A DNA stretch of 64,000 nt from Lycium barbarum (Eukaryota; Streptophyta; Magnoliopsida; Solanales; Solanaceae), in NCBI RefSeq assembly GCF_019175385.1, contig NC_083337.1, forward strand, positions 164,747,713 through 164,811,712. Reading direction: 5' to 3'. The notes under the pieces were generated by a model. That model did no database searches. It saw only the letters and a list, made by a program, of their open reading frames with translations, and was not told the origin of the DNA. Positions 21,744-32,453 of the stretch are shown here, one piece after another (within the stretch, counting starts at the first letter, position 1; each line of letters begins with the position of its first letter). The position numbers and the translations under genes were made by a program.

Positions 21744-22088
21744 ATGTCAGATCCTCAACTTATAAATCAATTTTTTCACAAAGGACGCGATGAAGATAAT
21801 CCAGAAGGAATATTAGACCCAAACATATTACTAAACAGTTCTAGTCATACTGAACAAGAGTTGTGTCGAACGCCAACTTGTCGGAAAAACAAGATTCCGA
21901 TAGTTGGAAGCTGCCCTCCACCGGCACCGAAGAAATCGGGAAAAATATTGCTTTGTAAGAGGAAATTTCCACAGTTTGATGAATTTTTTGAAGCTAGTGG
22001 AAATGAAGAGTTAGAGAAGTTCTTCATATCATGCACTCATGACCTTTCTCGAGGTATGGCTGTCAAGAAGAGACTTCTGTTGGGTTAA
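21744..22088 (+). CDS. SMR: SIAMESE-related cyclin-dependent kinase inhibitor
   Basis: A single-exon 114-residue protein, a normal length for the SIM/SMR family. The diagnostic blocks are ELCRTPTCRKNKIP (about 39-52), CPPPAPKK (57-64) and the C-terminal KFPQFDEFFEASGNEELEKFF (74-94), the usual order in SMR proteins. SMRs bind CDK-cyclin complexes in the nucleus, block mitotic entry and promote endoreduplication, often in response to stress or development. The ATG is the first in frame after a pyrimidine-rich leader and a possible TATTATAC box at 21733. The upstream region is short: the right flank of the PMD element ends at 21275, so much of the distal promoter is transposon sequence. No intron is seen. 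The subgroup (SMR4/8-like or other) cannot be fixed by eye. Confidence 0.85.
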   Translation: MSDPQLINQFFHKGRDEDNPEGILDPNILLNSSSHTEQELCRTPTCRKNKIPIVGSCPPPAPKKSGKILLCKRKFPQFDEFFEASGNEELEKFFISCTHDLSRGMAVKKRLLLG

Positions 22089-22924
22089 CAAATATTTAAA
22101 TTAGTTATATATGCGAAGTATTAATTAATTCCATGTGAATTAGTATAAGAATTATACCGCCCTTTATATTTTAGGGTTTTGCTAAGTTCCTTATTCACGA
22201 AATATTATAGGTAGCTGATTATATATTATTTCTGTGTTAGTTTTTTCTTCTGGGAAGGGGTAAGAGAAGGTGATGAATAAAATGATCTGTGGAAATTATG
22301 GTATGTAATCGATATGTATACAAATTGTTGAATTATATGTTTCCTTTACTATGAACAAGTTGAGCGGATTTTTTTTTTTCGATTCCCCAATTAAATAACT
22401 ATTGGACGAACTAAGCTTTTACCTGGAAAAATAATGATTTTTGAATTTTTACCATTGGTTACTGCCTTACTGGTTGAGTCAAATATGTTGCTTCGTAGTT
22501 ATGATTGGTTGGAAATGCTCATAAATAACGTATGAATCTGGTGAGATTTAAACTCTTGTTGATGTAAAATAGATGAAAATTTCAAGTATGAGTCTTTCCA
22601 CCTCAACAATTGAAGTGTTATATTAACATAGAATTAAATCCTCGAGCAAGTACAATGAGTCTCGCGAATGTTTTTTGTTTGTAACAGTGATTACAAATTG
22701 ATAAATAGGACGATTGCCTAGCCACCCACTCACACAAGGTGGCTTCCTTTAGACAATAACCAAAATTTAAACGAGAGTTCAATGGCGGCAATTAATGTTG
22801 GCTAAAATTTTGAATGAGCTGGGTGTGTTTTGTATAAATGGAAAACATTTTGTGGTGTGTACTTTTTCATGTTTGATTGATTAAAGTTTTTGCATAATAT
22901 TTTCTCTAGGAAAATAGTTTCTTA
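22089..22924. other. SMR 3' region and intergenic DNA
   Basis: AT-rich sequence with the likely SMR 3'UTR in the first 200-300 bp. No other gene seen. Confidence 0.5.
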
Positions 22925-22929
22925 AAAGA

Positions 22930-23085
22930 GAAAAGGTTCAAATATATCCTTCTACTTTAGTTTATTAGTCATATTTGCCCTCCGTTGCTAACGGAGGGGT
23001 ATATTTGGTTATTTTGACTAACGTAGGGCAAAGTTGACTAATAAATTAAAGTAGATGGGTATACTTAACCCTTTTTCCCTTCTTA
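22930..23085. mobile_element. Small MITE-like inverted repeat
   Basis: GGTTCAAATATATCCTTCTAC...TTAGTCATATTTGCCCTCCG at the left is mirrored by GGGCAAAGTTGACTAATAAA...GTAGATGGGTATACTTAACCC at the right, with inverted GTTGCTAACGGAGG and TGACTAACGTAGG in the centre. No target duplication assigned. Confidence 0.55.
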
Positions 23086-23089
23086 AAAT

Positions 23090-24569
23090 GAAAAAATGAC
23101 TTAAACCCAGATTTTTTTTTATTTTTTTTTAAATTACTTATTTCTTCATACCAAACACATCCTAAGTTACTCCGTTGAGTCTTTCAGAATGCGATTAACC
23201 AATATATCAATTACGATAAACTGGATCAAGTTTAACATGAACTCTAAGGCAGTTAGCTCGTAAATGAAAATTATAAATTCTTAAAAGTAAGAAGTAAGAA
23301 GAAAGCGGTAAGCTGAACTAATTTGAAAAGCAATGACAAGAGTTTTTGACTGTAGTACTGGCCCAATATGTTTTCTTTGGGTTTGTCTATATAATCCACT
23401 GATGATAGTACGGTCCGTTACAGGTTCGATATTATCAAATCCAGGCAGCAAAAATCGACTCAACGAGACCGAATTTTTCCATTTAGACACATGCATTTGG
23501 GTATTAACGTACAATAGTACAGTAAATTTAATGATGCGATTTTGTTTTTCAGATCAATTTGGAAGCCTTGAAGAGAAAAAATATAGTGATCTGCGGCTTA
23601 AACTAGCCAATTTAGGCAATCTTTCTTTAGAAAACAACCAGACATGTTCAATGTTTCCACCTCGAACAACTTTTTTGTGGACCAATAGGATGTGACAAGA
23701 GCATAACTTAAGCCAGACAAGGGTTCTATCATGTAGAATGGTAACGTGACTCGTTATTACAATTTTATCGTATGCCTTAGAATGTTGCACACTGTATTTA
23801 TAATATGGGTGCAAATGAAAGTCTCCCTCAAGATCTCCAAGTAATTGACACATGCAAATAAATTCCGATCCCCACATATATTCACGTAAGATAAAGCGAC
23901 AATTAAATACCGGAAGTCATTGCTAATAGTAACAACTTGTAGAAATGACTCCATAGCAAGGCCACTAAGGCATGCCTTAGGCCCCATAATTATGGGGCGC
24001 CCACTTTTGTTATTAATTTATTTAAATTATGTGTTACTCTTTTTTATTTAAGTATTTTTAAAGAAAAATAAAGTTTTTTGTACAGAAAAAGTAATGATAA
24101 CGTTTCTTTTACTGTAAATTATAGTTACTTACGGGCCGTGCTTTTTTACTTTTAATATATATTTTTTGTTAGTTTCATAATTCTGAATAATTTTAACAAA
24201 AGTCAAAATTTGTTGCATAAAAAGAAAGAAATTATAAGAAAATTGTTAACAACTTTGCATAGCTAATAACTACAAAAATAAATTTCAAACAAGCACATGT
24301 GATTGATTTAAGTTGAAGGCCCTGCATTAGAGTTTGACCTTAGGTCACAAATGTTGTTGAGACGCCCTTGACAACTTGTCACGATTCTTTAGTTCAAATC
24401 GAATCTATTTTCAAGATATATATAAGGATTGAGCAGCTAGAGAAATACAGTGCATTTTCTCAGAAATGCAATAAATAATGCCTTTCCTATAGTGGAACTG
24501 AAAATTATTTGCCTCTTTAACTTCTTTAAAATCAAATACCGCTTCAAATTTTTGAGTAATAGACATTAT
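23090..24569. other. Intergenic, no supported gene
   Basis: Overlapping frames of 76-120 codons occur on both strands at 23281-23987, but none has a recognisable motif or splice structure. From about 23950 to 24380 the text (AAGGCCAC...GGCCCCATAATTATGGGGCG) looks like a decayed hAT-type repeat. Confidence 0.45.
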
Positions 24570-24768
24570 TTCATACCTATCTTAAATGTCGTGTTCGGTC
24601 AAATGGGTTCACATAAATTAAAATTTATGATTCAAAATAAGTCTTGAATATTTGTGTGGCTGTAAATCATTTCATAAAGTGAATTTATTTCCAAATTAGG
24701 AAAGAGGTCATTCATTTTGGCACGGACTAAAAAGAAAATAGGTTCACATAAATTGAAACAGAGGGAAT
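24570..24768. mobile_element. Stowaway-type MITE, left end decayed
   Basis: It shares AATAAGTCTTGAATATTTGTGTGGCTGTAAATCA and GGTTCACATAAATTGAAACAGAGGG with the better copy at 30864-31078. The GAAACAGAGGG terminus is characteristic of Stowaway elements. Confidence 0.6.
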
Positions 24769-25016
24769 ATTATATATGATATATTTTTATTTTTTTTCAC
24801 CTACGTAATTTGCATAGGATAATTTAAGATCGTTGAATAAACTAGTCCTCAATAATTAATTATAATAGTTTGCCACCAAAATGCAAATTAAGATGCATCC
24901 CCATTTAATTCTCAATAAGCTGTTCAAAATATTCGAATTTGTGTTCCACCGGCCAACACATTTCACCACGATTGCATATCGTGGATTGTCGCCGATTTTA
25001 AATTTATTAAAAGAAA

Positions 25017-25579
25017 AATGAAAACAATGCTGAATCTTTTTTCAAACAAAACTTACTTCGGGTACCTTTTCAAGCCCTAAAATGACGATCCGAACGTCTA
25101 CGTATCCTTGATGTATTGGGCCTACATTATTGTACGCAGAAAAAAATATCAGGTTCTATATAAAATATTGACGTTTCGGAGTCTTGACACACGACTAATC
25201 ATTGGTCAAAGTATGGAAAAAACACTAAGTGTTGCAAAAAATAAAGTTGGGCAATTTTTTTTTGTACTGTTTATATAACGCAGTATTTTACTGCGTTATA
25301 CAAAAAAAAAATTGGTACTTCTATAACGCAGTAAAATACTGCGTTATAGAAAGAAAAAAAAAATTGATACTTGTATAACGCAGTATTTTACTGCGTTATA
25401 GAAGTACCAAAAAAAAAATCTATAACGCAGTAAAATATTGCGCTATAGCACTTAACGACTCCGTCTCCATTAGTGCTATAGCGCAGTATTTTACTGCGCT
25501 ATGAATAATTTTATAACTTTTTTTTTATTGAATATTTTGGTTTGAAATGTTTTTTAGGGAGCATTTTGGTTCCGGACTC
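25017..25579. mobile_element. Truncated Mutator-like terminal segment with palindrome array
   Basis: The right end GGTTCCGGACTC, preceded by AGGGAGCATTTTGG, matches the right end of the element at 36247-38569. The sequence inward (GGTTCTATATAAAATATTGACG...TTTCGGAGTC) aligns with 38090-38260 of that element. The left end is missing. The right end stops 211 bp before the H2B.8 start codon. No target duplication is visible because only one end survives. Confidence 0.75.
25274..25503. repeat. Five-module palindrome array upstream of H2B.8
   Basis: 27-bp modules with arms TATAACGCAGTA/TACTGCGTTATA and a three-base loop lie at 25274, 25322, 25374, 25421 (imperfect) and 25477 (GCGC variant). Loops read TTT, AAA, TTT, AAA, TTT in order. 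Between the last two modules is ACTTAACGACTCCGTCT, closely related to the inter-module spacer of the 36-38 kb element. Confidence 0.92.
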
Positions 25580-25790
25580 AATCTTTCTCTGGAATGTTGC
25601 TTACTCCATTTTTACCCCACGTATCTTTTAACTTACAGTACCTCAACACCTGTCTTCCACGTGTCCCTCTCCTAGAAACCTCTCCACAGTTAAAAACCTG
25701 GCTTCATAAACCTTATCGTTCCACGTTACTTTTTCAAACACACTACAGAAGGAGAGGGAAAAAACATAGACCAAAACAAAGAAAACCGAC

Positions 25791-26579
25791 ATGGCACCAA
25801 AGAAACGTGGAGGAAGGCCACGCGCCACCGTGTTCACCGCCCGAAAAGTGGTAGAAGAAACCGTCTCCGTCGTCGTAACTCCAATCGCCGGTGAAACTGA
25901 GACCGAAAGTCAAACTTTGACTCAGAGTCAACAAACTGAAGAAAATCAATTATTTGAAATATTAACTCCACCACCTTCTCAAGAACCAACACCTAAGAGA
26001 ACCATTAATATTCAAGAAACATCTACACCACAAACACAGAAGAAAAGGGGCCAACAAAAGAAACCCGACCCGGCCCAGAAGGAACAGGAAAAACAACAAG
26101 AAGTAGATGAAGATGAAACGCAACCAGCTGAAGAGCCAGAAGAGATGCCAACACCTCCCAAAATGGAAGCTGATCAAAAGAAGGCCCAAAAAAGGAAACC
26201 CGACCCGGCCCAAAAAGCAAAAGGAGGAGAAGAAGGTGGTGGAAAGAGGAAAAGGAAGAGAGCTAAAGTGGGTGGAGGAGTAGGACCCAGTGAAGGGTAT
26301 AGAAGGTATGTGTTTAGGGTGTTGAAGCAAGTTCATCCTGATAAGGGAATTTCATCAAAGGCTATGACTATATTGAATAATTTAATGGGTGATATGTTCG
26401 AGAGGATCGCCAATGAGGCGGCGATCCTCTCGAAGTACGCGGGCCGTGCCACGTTGGCATCGGTGGATATTCAGGATGCCGTGAAGTTGGTGTTGCCTGG
26501 AGAGCTAGGGAAGCATGCAATTGCTGAAGGGACTAAAGCGGTTACTGCTTATGTCTCTAGTATTGGCAAGTCCAAGTGA
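25791..26579 (+). CDS. H2B.8: Histone variant H2B.8 (H2B.S/HTB8 type), long N-terminal tail
   Basis: A single-exon 262-residue protein. Residues 1-168 form a long Lys/Glu/Pro/Gln-rich disordered tail beginning [20 protein letters not shown], followed by [10 protein letters not shown], a stretch similar to the start of Arabidopsis HTB8. Residues 169-262 are a divergent H2B histone fold ([20 protein letters not shown], then [18 protein letters not shown]). Canonical plant H2Bs are about 145 residues. H2B.8 is known from seeds and sperm of flowering plants, where its tail drives chromatin compaction by phase separation. The tail contains a duplicated KPDPAQK motif (about 91-97 and 136-142). The C-terminal Lys ubiquitinated in canonical H2B (AVTKF) is replaced here (AVTAY). 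It lies 1.65 kb from a canonical H2B gene in the opposite orientation and is preceded by a palindromic transposon end. The start is the first ATG and fits the family N-terminus. Confidence 0.9.
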   Translation: MAPKKRGGRPRATVFTARKVVEETVSVVVTPIAGETETESQTLTQSQQTEENQLFEILTPPPSQEPTPKRTINIQETSTPQTQKKRGQQKKPDPAQKEQEKQQEVDEDETQPAEEPEEMPTPPKMEADQKKAQKRKPDPAQKAKGGEEGGGKRKRKRAKVGGGVGPSEGYRRYVFRVLKQVHPDKGISSKAMTILNNLMGDMFERIANEAAILSKYAGRATLASVDIQDAVKLVLPGELGKHAIAEGTKAVTAYVSSIGKSK

Positions 26580-27090
26580 AGTGTGTAGTATCATTAGCGC
26601 TTTTGTTGTTGGTATTGGTGTAGTTTCTTACTAAGTAACATTTAGTTTGTGTTTAGTTCATTTTATCCTACTCTTTTGTAGGTGCATTTGCTTCTTGGGA
26701 AGTCACAGCATGCAAATTCGGTCTCTTTTTGTGATCTTTTGTTATTTGCATGCTTGTAGAGTCGCTGTGTGGCGATGCGGATGTATTTGATTACGTTGTT
26801 ATCAAATATTCAGCCTTTGTTGTATCTAATTACTCCCCTCCTTTTCCTCTCTTGCCTTTAGTAAAATTTTAAGCAATTACTTGTGGCTGGTGAGGTCTAT
26901 GAGGGACGTCGGTTTTCTTTTTAATCAAGGTGTGGAGGAGTTAGGCATGACTTTTCAAAAATGATAATTACAAGGAGGAAGATATAAAAACGATAATTAC
27001 AAAAATGATACGGAGGAGGATATAAATCTTAGCCTCGTTTACCAGATGTAGATTGAAAGTCTCCAACCTAATAGCAATCAGCTTAGAGTA
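26580..27090. other. H2B.8 3' region
   Basis: Likely 3'UTR followed by intergenic DNA. A short local duplication (AAAATGATAATTACAA / AAAACGATAATTACAA) sits near 26960-27010. Confidence 0.5.
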
Positions 27091-27419
27091 CATATACAAA
27101 AGTTTGAGGGACTCCATCCTCTACAACGTTGGTTGATTGTGGTAATTCGTGTTTAAATTTAAAATCCCATCGATCACCTCAAACTGGTAGGAAAGCAGAG
27201 ATGATGAAAAGAATATGACTATTTGATGGTAGTAGGAACAACACCTTATCATCGACTAAGTACAAATGTTTTCAATGTTCTTCTACAAAGTTTAGGGTAA
27301 GAAGGTATACCAGATTTAGTTTTAACTTCAAAACAGAATTAAGTCGAAACTTAAAACAATACAGCAACTACTATAAAATAGCCTTTAAACACACCTTGCT
27401 CAGAGGTAATTGAATTGGT
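27091..27419. repeat. H2B-flank repeat, copy 1 of 3
   Basis: Contains CATATACAAAAGTTTGAGGG, GTGGTAATTCGTGTTTAAAT, TGACTATTTGATGGTAGTAGG and AATTAAGTCGAAACTTAAA in order. The same block recurs at 31093-31415 and 33928-34268. Copies 1 and 3 lie downstream (3' side) of a canonical H2B gene, so this is a segmental duplication unit. Confidence 0.85.
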
Positions 27420-28010
27420 AAGTTAATTCATGTGTATATTAAATTTGAAATACTCCATAAATTTATTACTTTGTTCAAATAATCATTGAACAACTCGCAA
27501 TTTTAACACACCCATTCAAGGGTGATGAAAATAGAGTAATTGAACATCTAGGTTCCACATAAAAATGCCTAGCAGTACAAGGAGAATTATTAGGGAATGC
27601 TGAAAGCACAGAAGTGTAATGCTTTTCTAAATCTTATTATTACCATATACTAATTCTTTGCAGAAACAGATTAAAAAGCTTTCACTCAATTGAATACATC
27701 ATTCTAACGACAATTACAAATTAAACACCAAAAACCAAGATATTTTACCTTGCCCGGAGATAAATAATTTGGTATACTTTTCAAGTGTATATCACGAATT
27801 TGAAATACTCGGTAAATTAATAACTTTGTTCACTTAAAACAATTTTTACCAATACCCAATTGTAACGTACCAATTCTAGGTAAGGAAAATAGAGAAGAAA
27901 CACACAACAAATAGAAAAATTATTGGGAAATGTTAAAAGCATAATGGTTTGTTCCTTTTCTTAAATCATAACATTACCTTAAACTAATTCTTTACAATTT
28001 ATTAATATTG
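27400..28010. repeat. Tandem duplication with H2B 3'UTR fossil
   Basis: Two related blocks (27400-27670 and 27750-28010) share CTTGC(T/C)C(A/G)GAG, TTTGAAATACTC, AACTAATTCTTT(A/G)CA and other words. Between them, 27683-27752 resembles the H2B 3'UTR at 28145-28212 (ATCATTCTAA(C/G)G(A/C)CAATTACA, then AAAAACCAA). A related block follows the second H2B flank copy (34250-34560). This looks like the remains of an extra H2B tail. Confidence 0.65.
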
Positions 28011-28235
28011 TAAAAGGCAATATACCACATTTATGCTCTGTTGACAAATTCAGGATGAAGAAACACAGAACAAATACCGATAGAATATAACGAAACAAAA
28101 ACAGATCCAACACAAGGAATTTCAATACAGAAAAAGATACCATTCATTTGCATTAATCATTCTAAGGCCAATTACATTTCAAAAATCAAAAACCAACAAC
28201 CTTTACATTGACCTAAAACACCCCCAAATCAAGAC

Positions 28236-28670
28236 CTAACCGCTAGTAAACTTAGTAACAGCCTTAGTCCCTTCAGAAACAGCATGCTTGGCCAACTCCC
28301 CAGGCAAGACAAGTCTAACAGCAGTCTGAATTTCCCTACTAGTAATCGTCGGCTTCTTGTTATACCTTGCCAATCTAGAAGATTCCTGAGCAAGCTTCTC
28401 AAAAATATCATTAATAAAGCTATTCATGATCCCCATAGCCTTGCTGGAAATACCAATATCAGGATGAACTTGCTTAAGCACTTTGAAGATATAGATCTTG
28501 TAGGTCTCAACGCTCTTCTTTGACCTCTTCTTCATCTTGTCGGCTCCTCCAGCGTCCTTTGGAAGCTTCTTCCCGGCTTTGGGCTTCTTCTCTGCCGGAG
28601 CTTTCTCAGCTGCCTTCTTTTCCTCCACTGGTTTTTTCTCAGCTGGCTTCTTCTCTGCCTTTGGTGCCAT
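28236..28670 (-). CDS. H2B: Canonical histone H2B, copy 1
   Basis: An intronless 144-residue core histone. The Lys/Ala/Pro-rich N-terminal tail (residues 1-55, repeated AEKKP) is followed by the histone fold ([20 protein letters not shown], then [40 protein letters not shown]) and ends KFTSG, with the conserved C-terminal ubiquitin-acceptor Lys at 140. It pairs with H2A in nucleosomes. The start MAPKAEKK is standard for plant H2B. The promoter (right side) has a TATA box about 100 bp upstream of the ATG and an octamer-like CGCGGATT. It differs from copy 2 by G42 and M46 (A42 and K46 there). Fully intact. Confidence 0.97.
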   Translation of the reverse strand: MAPKAEKKPAEKKPVEEKKAAEKAPAEKKPKAGKKLPKDAGGADKMKKRSKKSVETYKIYIFKVLKQVHPDIGISSKAMGIMNSFINDIFEKLAQESSRLARYNKKPTITSREIQTAVRLVLPGELAKHAVSEGTKAVTKFTSG

Positions 28671-28766
28671 TTTAGAGAGTTTTCACAGAAAGATGGAGAG
28701 AGGTTTTGTTTTGTTTTCTGGTGAAGAGATTGTGTGAGTGATGGGGATTGAAATAGGGGAAGTGAA

Positions 28767-28823
28767 TTTTATATAGGGTTTTGATTCTGTTGTTTGATTG
28801 GTTAGTTTCGGATGACGCGGATT
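28767..28823 (-). promoter_or_regulatory. H2B copy 1 promoter: TATA box and octamer-like element
   Basis: Read on the minus strand, TATATAAAA is at 28767-28775, about 100 bp upstream of the ATG. An octamer-like CGCGGATT (plus-strand reading) is at 28816-28823. Plant replication-dependent histone genes typically carry the octamer CGCGGATC or its complement. The same pair occurs at the second H2B gene. Confidence 0.7.
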
Positions 28824-29055
28824 GGGTATGTGGGCCGTTGATGAAGTAGAGAATGGACGTTCAGTATTGGCTCTTACGAATAGTTAGGATCCATGAGGAC
28901 TTTCCAAGTGTGTTACTATCTGTAGCGGATAGTCAAGTGTATCTAAAGCATTACCGCTAGTCCTTGTTACAAAGAGTTCAAGCCAGATTTACTTGAAACC
29001 AATTGTCGATTTTTCAAAATTCAAAAATAATTTTCTTCTCCTTTCTGTCGGCAAT

Positions 29056-30862
29056 AAGGGACTGTTTGGAAAACCACCCAGCTAATTGAAATTGGGTGTA
29101 ATTACACAATTTGACTTATTTATTTGATCAAGTAATTACACAGTTAAGTTATAATGAGTATAATTATACTCTCCAATTCTCAAGGAGGGTTGAGAATTGG
29201 GTCTAATTACACCCTGTAATTACAGAGTTACTTTTTATTTTGTTTCTTTTTGTTTATTTTAATTTCTTTTTTTATTTTTACTTTTTAATTATTTTTATTT
29301 TTTAAAATGTATTTTCTTTTTATATTATTTATTTTTCATTTCTTTTCTTTACTTCTTGTTGTTTCATGTAATTGCTCGTATTTTTTTTTATTTTTTTATT
29401 ATATTCTTTTAGCATAACCCTGTTATTATTCTAATTTTTTAAACTACAGCTCTTAATGGAAAGAATTAGTCATTAACTATCTTGGCATATAACGAGTGAC
29501 GTTATTAAAGTAGAATTTTGTTGTAAATAAAGGAATAGACTTATATTTTTTCCTTTCTTTTGAATTATTTACTCAAGTTATGTTGAAATTTATGTAATGC
29601 TGGAATTTGACATAAGAGTATAGAGGTGTCAAAATGGGCTGGCCCAGCCCAACCCTAAAGGGCCAAAGAATTAAATGGGGTAGGACGGGTTGACCCTTTT
29701 AATTGAAGGGCCTGCAAAATGTTAGCCCAACCCAGCCCTAAGCGGGCCGCGGGCTAGGACGAGCCAGCCCTTTAAGTTTTTTCGTCTTTCGAAATAACAT
29801 TTTCTAAGTGATTTTTGATATAATTTGAACATGAAACTTTTGCAATATGAAATAAAGTCTTCTACCACCCATTCTTGCGCAAATCCATATCATAGAAGAA
29901 AAAATTCAAGAGAATAGATATAAATTATTATTTTTAATCACTAATTTAAATCACGTTCAAAAGAATTTAAACATAACATAAATTCTAACACTAAAAAGTA
30001 TTACTCCAGTTTCTAATTACTACTTAGTAATAAGTACGTTCTTTTTTCTCATTACTTTTTATCTTTTTGTTTAATTTACTTATATTTTTTTAAAATTAAT
30101 TAATTTATTATTCTTTTCTGGCCTCAGCCCAACCCTTGAGGCCGGTGGGCAAAGAGAGGTTGGGCTTTTGAGCCTCACTTCTATACGGGCCAAAGAAATC
30201 TTAGCCCAATCCTACTTAAATGAAGGGTTGGGTTGGTCGGTCTCACGGGCCAAGCCTATATTGACAGCTCAATAAGAGTATTATTATGTTAAACTTTTTC
30301 TTTGGATTTTGAATGTTATATTTTGAATTTTAAGTTATTTGCTTTCACATTGCATGTTGTTTATTTTTCACTTACATGTGATGAATTTTTTATGTCAAAC
30401 ATTTGAATAATATTATGGCATTATATTTATAAATATTATTTTTTGTCAAACATTCAATCCATGACGTTCTCACAAAAAAAGTCTTCTTTTAAGTTTTTAA
30501 TTATATCAATCATTTTTTACAATATTAGTTACAAATATATGATTATTAATTAATATATTTTCAAAAAATAATGTGTTATTAAATAACTAATTTAATGTCA
30601 TTTATAAAGGCAAATATTTTTTAAATATTAATTTTAATTTTTTTATAATTAAATTTTATTTTTAAAATTAAATTAAATTAACTGTGTAATTACACTTGTG
30701 CAACCAAACAACACGCTTGTAATTACACTATAATTATGTTATGACAAACAAACAAATCGTTGTAATTACAGTACTGTGTAATTACTACCCTAAAAATTAC
30801 ATCAATTGGGTGTAATTACACCGTTTGACCTGTTTGTTTGACCAAGTAATTACACCACCCTA
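29056..30862. mobile_element. GTAATTACAC-rich element, probably non-autonomous, with nested hAT insertion
   Basis: Left end (29056-29240) and right end (30680-30862) are related in inverted orientation: AATTGGGTGTAATTACACA...GATCAAGTAATTACAC against GTAATTACTTGGTCAAAC...GGTGTAATTACACCCAATT. The interior is AT-rich with no coding frame. A separate hAT element (29622-30273) is inserted inside. Outer borders are approximate. Confidence 0.5.
29622..30273. mobile_element. hAT-type non-autonomous element, 8-bp target duplication
   Basis: Flanked by AAGAGTAT on both sides (29614-29621 and 30274-30281). The ends AGAGGTGTCAAAATGGGC and GCCTATATTGACAGCTCAAT are imperfect inverted repeats. Both ends are rich in GGCCCAGCCCAACCC-type text. 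It is related to 42848-43440. No transposase. Confidence 0.8.
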
Positions 30863-30863
30863 C

Positions 30864-31078
30864 CCTCAGTTTCAATTTATATGAATCCATTTGACTAGAC
30901 ACGAAATTTAATAAAGAGTGAAGACTTTTGAAATTTATGGTTCAAATAAGTCTTAAATATTTGTGTGATTGTAAATCACTTTATAAAGTGAATTTCTTTT
31001 CAAATTAGGAAAGAGGTTATTTATTTTGACACGAACTAAAAAGGAAATAAATTCACATAAATTGAAACAGAGGGAGAG
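30864..31078. mobile_element. Stowaway (Tc1/mariner) MITE
   Basis: The ends CCCTCAGTTTCAATTTATATG and CACATAAATTGAAACAGAGGG are inverted repeats of the Stowaway type. The interior is shared with 24570-24768. A TA dinucleotide precedes the left end. Confidence 0.75.
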
Positions 31079-31092
31079 AGAGTATTAGAGAA

Positions 31093-31415
31093 CATATACA
31101 AAAGTTTAAGGGACTCCATCCTTTACAACGTTGATTGATTGTGGTAATTCGTGTTTAAATTTAAAACCCCGTCGACCACCTCAAATAGGTAGGAAAACAG
31201 AGATCATGAAAAGAATATGACTATTTGATGGTAGTAGGAACAACTTGTCATCGACTAAGTACCAATGTTTTCAATGTTCTTCTACAAATTTTACGGTAAG
31301 AAGGTATATCAGATTTAGTTTTAACCTCAAAACAGAATTAAGTCGAAAGTTAAAACATACAGCAACTACCATAAAATAGCCTTTGAACACACATTGCTCA
31401 GAGGTAATTAAATTG
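31093..31415. repeat. H2B-flank repeat, copy 2 of 3, without its H2B gene
   Basis: Highly similar to 27091-27419 over its whole length, to the CACATTGCTCAGAGGTAATTAAATTGGTTA boundary, where it stops abruptly at a MITE-like insertion. No H2B frame follows within reach, so an H2B copy appears to have been lost here. Confidence 0.8.
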
Positions 31416-31628
31416 GTTAGGAGCGCTGAGGTGTCTTGCCACGTGGCATCCACCTCATCAAATGACAATGCCACGTAGAATTTGATGGCCACCTTGGACA
31501 AACTTAACCGAGGAGGGTATATTTGAACCAATAGTATACCGGCAGGGGTATATTTGGACTCAAAGTATAACGAGGGGTATATTTAGACCTTTTCTCATGG
31601 TACAAGGGTATATTTGGCCCTTTTCCGA
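31415..31628. mobile_element. MITE-like repeat with GGGTATATTTG motifs
   Basis: It starts GGAGCGCTGAGGTGTCTTGC with inverted GCCACGTGGC and TGCCACGTAG, then has four spaced copies of GGGTATATTTGG and ends near GGCCCTTTTCCG. It interrupts the H2B-flank repeat. No clean target duplication. Confidence 0.5.
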
Positions 31629-31639
31629 ATGATCTTTTC

Positions 31640-32010
31640 ATCAAGAATGAAGCTGTTAATTTACCAATAAGGAGGTTGATAAGCAAGCATGAGTTGACAA
31701 ATGACTAAGAAGGAAGTTGAATATCGACAGGTTGATGATCAACCACGAAGAGATGTTTTTTTTTTCTATATGTTGATAGTCGCCCACAAAGATGAATAAT
31801 CATCAGCCAAAAAGTAGATCAATCAATAATAAGCTACTAATCGACCGAGAAGGTGATTGATAATTGACCTTAGGTCAAGAATCGATAACAAATGCAGTTG
31901 ATAGGACGATAAATCATCAACCACGAAAGAAGTTGATAAACTACCAATAAAGAGGATTGATATAAGCTATAGGCATATAATTGATCAAAGGAGGAAGACG
32001 ATCAAGTTGA
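31640..32010. repeat. Degenerate short repeat with TTGATAATCATCAACCACGA motifs
   Basis: GTTGAT, ATCAACCACGAA(G/A)A, CTACCAATAA and GATTGATA recur irregularly with a spacing of about 25-35 bp. Non-coding. Confidence 0.55.
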
Positions 32011-32453
32011 TAGCTTTTTATTTTCCTCTTTTAATTCTTAATTGTAATAAAAGTCATCCACCTAATATAAAAACATTTTCCCAAAGACTTGAAAGGGGTC
32101 ATTAAAATTGCAAAACTTTTGTCATTACGAAGAGCTTTAAACTAATTTTTTATGACAACTATAATAAATCACAAAAATTATTAGAGGGAAACAAAAAAAA
32201 AAAATTATACCATATTTAGGCATCCGATTTTTCATTACAGAAAATACAATGCTTAAACTGGCGTCACACACACCAAGCGCGTACTACACATCCTACAAAA
32301 AGGACAACCCTTGGAAAACCAAAACCACTCTTTAACAATGAAAGATGATGAACAACTTTCCAAATTGAATGAATCCAACTAGACGTTACTCTAAACTTTT
32401 CATGAATTCCTTCTGAACAATATCCAGATGTTTCTCAGACAATTGTATTCTTT

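Noticed and set aside
23281..23987. Cluster of overlapping frames of 76-120 codons on both strands
   Set aside because: No recognisable motif, no splice structure, and similar open length on opposite strands.
25274..25503. CRISPR-like repeat array
   Set aside because: The repeats are alternating palindromes with related, uneven spacers in a plant genome; no cas genes.
25643..26336. Minus-strand frames up to 124 codons across H2B.8
   Set aside because: Antisense to the Lys/Glu-rich H2B.8 tail, giving Phe/Leu/Ser-rich nonsense peptides.
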